From: Hyphomicrobiales bacterium
Lineage (GTDB): Bacteria > Pseudomonadota > Alphaproteobacteria > Rhizobiales > Aestuariivirgaceae
Length of the DNA: 11,702 nucleotides
Assembly: GCA_012032065.1 (NCBI GenBank)
Contig: JAAURV010000061.1
Location: 1-11,702 of the forward strand
Direction of reading: 5' to 3'
Below, piece by piece: positions 8,827-11,702 of this stretch. The notes below the pieces were generated by a model. The model did not search any database and was not told the DNA's origin. It saw only the letters and a list, made by a program, of their open reading frames with translations. Numbering within the stretch: the stretch's first letter is position 1; every line of letters begins with the position of its first letter. Both the position numbers and the translations under genes were made by a program.

Positions 8827-8856
8827 TTGACCGGGGCACCCCGGATGGCCCAAAAT
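8827..8856 (+). promoter_or_regulatory. Candidate sigma70-type promoter of the Mo hydroxylase operon
   Basis: TTGACC at 8827-8832 is a near-consensus -35 box. CAAAAT at 8851-8856 matches the -10 consensus at four of six positions with an 18-base spacer. The predicted transcript start near 8863 leaves a leader of about 20 bases before the ATG at 8885. This would place the upstream ATG at 8855 inside the -10 box and argues against it as the start. Confidence 0.45.
8831..8844. repeat. Palindrome CCGGGG-CA-CCCCGG, candidate operator
   Basis: A perfect 6-base inverted repeat with a 2-base centre overlaps the end of the candidate -35 box and the promoter spacer, where a repressor site would be expected. 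It is too far upstream and lacks the T-run to be a terminator for the neighbouring gene. Confidence 0.4.
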
Positions 8857-8884
8857 GCCGACCTCAAGCTTAAAGGGTGAAAAA

Positions 8885-9745
8885 ATGAGATACGAAGCGC
8901 CGGAGACAATGAAGGCGGCGGCCCAGATGCTTGCCAAGGCAAAGGGCGCGGCATTCGTCCTGGCAGGCGGCACCGATCTTCTCGTCAAACTGAAGTCCGG
9001 CATGATCGAACCGGATCTGGTCATCGACATCAAGCGCACCAAAGGTGCATACGACATCAAAAAAACCGCCACCGGATTCGCCATCGGCGCCGCCGTTTCC
9101 GGTGCGCAGCTGGGTGAAGACAGGGTGTTGAAGAAGGCCTGGCCCGGCGTTGTCGAAGCCGCCAATCTCATCGGCTCGAAGCAGGTGCAAGGCCGCTGCA
9201 CCATGTCCGGCAATCTCTGCAACGGTTCGCCAGCGGCAGACAGCGTGCCCGCGCTTTTCGCTGCTGGCGCAAAGGTCGCACTGGCTGGTCCCACGGGAAA
9301 GCGAACTATCCCAATCGAACAGGTGCCAACCGGTCCCGGCCGCACGTCGCTCAGGAAGGGCGAGATCATCGAACAGATTCTTCTGCCCAAACGCCCGCCA
9401 AAATCGGGTGATGCCTATCTCCGCTTCATTCCCCGCACCGAAATGGACATCGCCGTCGTCAGCGCCGGGGTCAACATCGTCCTCGACGCCAAGGGCACGG
9501 TGAAAGAAGCGCGCATTGCGCTCGGCGCGGTGGCCCCCACCGTCCTGCTCGTGGCGGATGCCGCGAAAGCCATTGTGGGCACCAAACTCGACGATGCGGC
9601 GCTGGAAAAACTCGGCGCTGCCTGCGCCGCCGCTTGCCGTCCCATCGACGACAAGCGCGGCACCATCGAATTCAGAACCAAGGTTGCGGCCGTGCTTGCC
9701 AGGCGCGCGGCGAAAATCGCCTATAGCCGCGCGGGAGGCCAGTAA
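8885..9745 (+). CDS. Molybdenum hydroxylase FAD-binding medium subunit (CoxM/XdhA-like)
   Basis: This 286-aa protein is the electron-relay flavin subunit of a three-part xanthine dehydrogenase-family enzyme. It passes electrons from the 2Fe-2S subunit to FAD and an acceptor. The N-terminal FAD motif AGGTDLLVKLKSG begins at residue 27. The second FAD motif, usually TIGGN, reads TMSGNLCNGSPAADS from residue 106. The CoxM C-terminal domain follows, with RTEMDIAVVSAGVNI and ARIALGAVAPTVLLV. The ATG at 8885 is chosen because family members begin near MRYEAPET and AAAGGGTGA lies just upstream (8872-8880). An in-frame ATG at 8855 falls in the candidate -10 box. The TAA stop overlaps the next ATG by one base (TAATG). 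The subunit order M-S-L is that of cox-type operons. The substrate cannot be told from this subunit. Confidence 0.93.
   Translation: MRYEAPETMKAAAQMLAKAKGAAFVLAGGTDLLVKLKSGMIEPDLVIDIKRTKGAYDIKKTATGFAIGAAVSGAQLGEDRVLKKAWPGVVEAANLIGSKQVQGRCTMSGNLCNGSPAADSVPALFAAGAKVALAGPTGKRTIPIEQVPTGPGRTSLRKGEIIEQILLPKRPPKSGDAYLRFIPRTEMDIAVVSAGVNIVLDAKGTVKEARIALGAVAPTVLLVADAAKAIVGTKLDDAALEKLGAACAAACRPIDDKRGTIEFRTKVAAVLARRAAKIAYSRAGGQ
9733..9738 (+). promoter_or_regulatory. Ribosome binding site GGGAGG of the 2Fe-2S subunit gene
   Basis: GGGAGG lies six bases before the ATG at 9745, within the end of the FAD subunit gene. It supports this start and the coupled TAATG junction. Confidence 0.75.
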
Positions 9746-10218
9746 TGTCGATTAAAGTTTCCACGACCATCAACGACGACACGGTCGATTTCGTCTGCGA
9801 CGAGTCGGAAAGCCTGCTCGATGCACTCCGCAATCGGATCGGCCTCACCGGCGCCAAGGAAGGCTGCGGCACGGGCGACTGCGGCGCATGCAGCGTCACC
9901 GTCGATGGCCGCCTCGTTTGCTCGTGCCTCGTGCTCGCCGCCGAAGCCGAAGGTTCCAAAATCGAGACCATCGAAGGCATGGCGAACGGCAACGAACTGC
10001 ATCCATTGCAACGCAAGTTCATCGAACACGCCGCTCTTCAATGCGGCATCTGCACGCCGGGCTTCCTGATTGCCGCGCGCGCGCTGCTCAAGAAAAACCC
10101 CGACCCCTCCGAAGAAGAAATCCGTTTCGGCCTCGCCGGAAACCTTTGCCGCTGTACCGGTTATGACAAGATCGTGCGCGCCGTTCAGGACGCCGCCCGA
10201 GAGATGAGAGGAGCCTGA
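9745..10218 (+). CDS. Molybdenum hydroxylase 2Fe-2S small subunit (CoxS-like)
   Basis: This 157-aa subunit carries two 2Fe-2S clusters that link the molybdenum centre to FAD. The plant-ferredoxin-type cluster is ligated by C41, C46, C49 and C61 (GCGTGDCGACSVTVDG then CSCLVLA). The second, helical-domain cluster uses C100 and C103 (QCGICTPGF) with C135 and C137 (GNLCRCTGY). All eight expected cysteines are present and the length is normal for the family. An extra cysteine (C59) sits two residues before C61. The gene overlaps the FAD subunit stop by one base and ends two bases before the large-subunit ATG, so the three proteins are almost certainly made and assembled together. Confidence 0.96.
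   Translation: MSIKVSTTINDDTVDFVCDESESLLDALRNRIGLTGAKEGCGTGDCGACSVTVDGRLVCSCLVLAAEAEGSKIETIEGMANGNELHPLQRKFIEHAALQCGICTPGFLIAARALLKKNPDPSEEEIRFGLAGNLCRCTGYDKIVRAVQDAAREMRGA
10206..10213 (+). promoter_or_regulatory. Ribosome binding site GAGAGGAG of the molybdopterin subunit gene
   Basis: A strong purine-rich site (AGGAG core at 10209-10213) sits seven bases before the ATG at 10221 and fixes that start. Confidence 0.75.
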
Positions 10219-10220
10219 TC

Positions 10221-11702
10221 ATGCCGCTCGATACATCGTTCACCAATCAGAAATTCAAACTCGTCGGAACCAGGCCGCTGCGCCCCGACGGCGTCGACAA
10301 AGTCACGGGCCGCGCCCGCTATGGCGCCGACATGTCGATGCCCGGCCAGCTTACCGGACTTATTCTCCGCTCGCCGCATGCGCATGCGAAGATAATGAAG
10401 ATCGACGCCTCGAAGGCCGAAAAGCTGAAAGGCGTGAAGGCGGTTGTCACGAGCGCCGATCTTCCCGATCTGACCGATGGTGATAAGAGCATGTACGACA
10501 TGCTCGAAAACTGCATGGCACGCGGCACCGTGTTCTATGACGGCCATGCCGTTGCCGCCGTTGCCGCCATTGATGCGGAGACCGCAAAGAAAGCGTTGAA
10601 GCTCATCAAGGTCGAATACGAAATCCTGCCGCATGTGACGGACGTGGATGAGGCTGTGAAGCCCACGGCTCCTGTTCTCAATCCCAGGATGCGCACCATC
10701 GGCATGGACCCCAGGCCGGAGAAGGCGTCGAACATCGCGAAGAAGACCGAGTTCGGTCACGGCGATGTGGAGGCGGGCTTCCGCGAAGCCGACCACATCA
10801 TCGAGCGCAACTTCAAGACCGAGCAGACCCATCAGGGTTATATCGAGCCGCATGCTTGCGTCGCCAGTGTCGGCCCCGATGGCCAAGGCGAACTCTGGGT
10901 CTGCACCCAGGGTCACTTCGTCTATCGCGCCCAATGCGCGCAGTTGCTCGGCATGGACGTGTCGAAGCTCCGCGTCACCGCGTCGGAAATCGGCGGCGGC
11001 TTCGGCGGCAAGACCCACATCTGGGGTGAACCGATCGCTCTAGCGCTCTCGCGCAAGGCAAACCGCCCGGTGAAGCTCGTCATGACCCGCGATGAAGTCT
11101 TCCGCTCTTCCGGCCCGACCAGCGCCACATCGATTGACGTCAAGATCGGCGTCAAGAACGATGGCACCATCACCGCCGCCACGGCCGAACTCCGTTATGC
11201 CTCCGGCCCCTATCTCGGCATGTGGGCCGAGCTTGGCGCCATGACATCGTTCGCCTGTTACGATCTGAAAAACGTGCGCTCGCGCGGTTACGAGATATTC
11301 GTCAACCGGCCGAAGTCCGCGGCCTATCGCGCGCCATCGGCGCCCATGGCCGCTTTCGCGGTCGAAAGTGTGATCGACGATCTCGCCAAGAAGATCGGGA
11401 TGGACCCGGTCGACTTCCGCATCAAGAACGCGGCGAAGCAGGGCACGCAATCGTCCTACGGCCCGGTCTATGGCCCAATCGGCATTGGCCCCACACTGGA
11501 AGCCGCGAAGAACCATCCGCACATGAAGGCTGCCTTGGGAAAGAACCAGGGCCGTGGCATGGCTTGCGGTTTCTGGTTCAACTTCGGCGGCCAGACCTGC
11601 ACCGACATCAATGTCGGCGTGGACGGGACCGTCACTCTTACCGTCGGCACCATCGACGTCGGCGGCTCGCGCGCCTCGCTGTCGCTGATCGCGGCGGAAG
11701 AA
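10221..11702 (+). CDS. Molybdenum hydroxylase molybdopterin-binding large subunit (CoxL/XdhB-like), cut by window end
   Basis: The first 494 codons read without a stop to the last base. Family members are usually about 750-800 aa, so roughly a third is missing. This catalytic subunit binds the molybdopterin cytosine dinucleotide-type cofactor and hydroxylates the substrate with water as oxygen donor. The N-terminal domain has RPDGVDKVTGRARYGAD and LRSPHAHAKI. The Mo-binding half shows QTHQGYIEPH (202-211), the cofactor motif GGGFGGKT (258-265), and the active-site loop AYRAPSAP (368-375). True form I CO dehydrogenase has AYXCSFR at this loop, so this is not a CO oxidiser; it belongs with the varied xanthine/nicotinate/isoquinoline-type hydroxylases. 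GTIDVGGSRASLSLIAAEE at the end is the usual region before the C-terminal cofactor contacts. The terminal Glu expected near the Mo site lies outside the window. The substrate is unknown. Confidence 0.94.
   Translation, partial: MPLDTSFTNQKFKLVGTRPLRPDGVDKVTGRARYGADMSMPGQLTGLILRSPHAHAKIMKIDASKAEKLKGVKAVVTSADLPDLTDGDKSMYDMLENCMARGTVFYDGHAVAAVAAIDAETAKKALKLIKVEYEILPHVTDVDEAVKPTAPVLNPRMRTIGMDPRPEKASNIAKKTEFGHGDVEAGFREADHIIERNFKTEQTHQGYIEPHACVASVGPDGQGELWVCTQGHFVYRAQCAQLLGMDVSKLRVTASEIGGGFGGKTHIWGEPIALALSRKANRPVKLVMTRDEVFRSSGPTSATSIDVKIGVKNDGTITAATAELRYASGPYLGMWAELGAMTSFACYDLKNVRSRGYEIFVNRPKSAAYRAPSAPMAAFAVESVIDDLAKKIGMDPVDFRIKNAAKQGTQSSYGPVYGPIGIGPTLEAAKNHPHMKAALGKNQGRGMACGFWFNFGGQTCTDINVGVDGTVTLTVGTIDVGGSRASLSLIAAEE

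Larger units (their letters stand above)
8756..8884. promoter_or_regulatory. Divergent intergenic control region
   Basis: This 129-base gap is the only true intergenic space in the window. It separates the start of the kinase/dehydrogenase operon (minus) from the start of the Mo hydroxylase operon (plus), so it must hold both promoters unless they are read from within genes. It has three short inverted repeats: TTGC-G-GCAA at 8787-8795, TGCCAT-N6-ATGGCA at 8798-8815 and CCGGGG-CA-CCCCGG at 8831-8844. The minus-strand promoter is not clear; the best weak match is TTGCCG with TAGGCT 18 bases on. No regulator gene is visible nearby. Confidence 0.6.

Noticed and set aside
10185..11018. A 277-codon open frame on the minus strand
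   Set aside because: It lies opposite the molybdopterin and 2Fe-2S subunit genes, whose motifs are unmistakable. High GC content gives long antisense frames; no family is recognisable in it.
8885..11702. Aerobic carbon monoxide dehydrogenase (coxMSL)
   Set aside because: The gene order fits, but the large subunit lacks the AYXCSFR copper-site loop of true CO dehydrogenase.

Overview
The window is GC-rich, densely packed chromosomal DNA that looks alphaproteobacterial (Hyphomicrobiales/Rhizobiales-like). This is a judgement from codon usage, gene families and many start/stop overlaps, not from a marker gene. It contains eight protein-coding genes in three blocks. I see no rRNA, tRNA, insertion sequence, phage gene or CRISPR array.

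Block 1 (plus strand, 2-2093) is a peptidoglycan-turnover pair. A MurQ-type N-acetylmuramic acid 6-phosphate etherase carries one frameshift. It is followed, with a GTGA start/stop overlap, by an exported DUF1615-type protein that has three short lytic-transglycosylase-like motifs.

Block 2 (minus strand, 8755 down to 2108) is a tightly coupled four-gene operon of unusual symmetry: choline-kinase-like phosphotransferase A, FAD/GcvT-fusion amine dehydrogenase A, FAD/GcvT-fusion amine dehydrogenase B, choline-kinase-like phosphotransferase B. All three junctions are 4-base ATGA or GTGA overlaps. The two middle proteins resemble dimethylglycine/sarcosine dehydrogenases: a flavin domain with the TWHAAG histidine that carries covalent FAD in that family, followed by a folate-binding aminomethyltransferase half. 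They probably demethylate a secondary or tertiary amine and pass the one-carbon unit to tetrahydrofolate. The kinases may act on the substrate, a product or an amino-alcohol; the true substrate is unknown.

Block 3 (plus strand, 8885 to the window end) is a three-gene molybdenum hydroxylase operon of the xanthine dehydrogenase/CoxMSL superfamily, in the order FAD subunit, 2Fe-2S subunit, molybdopterin subunit (the last cut off by the window edge). It is divergent from block 2 across a 129-base region with three short inverted repeats and a plausible sigma70-type promoter. The layout suggests shared regulation and perhaps one pathway. A known analogy is bacterial nicotine catabolism, where a three-subunit Mo hydroxylase works in the same pathway as a FAD/GcvT-type N-methyl amine oxidase. 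By inference, blocks 2 and 3 could break down an N-methylated compound, possibly a heterocycle.

Four of the eight genes are broken by eight small indels, mostly single-base losses in short G/C or A/T runs. In each gene, correcting them restores an integer codon count and a family-typical full-length protein with its key residues. I therefore read them mainly as sequencing or assembly errors and annotate full-length genes. Real decay cannot be excluded from this sequence alone.
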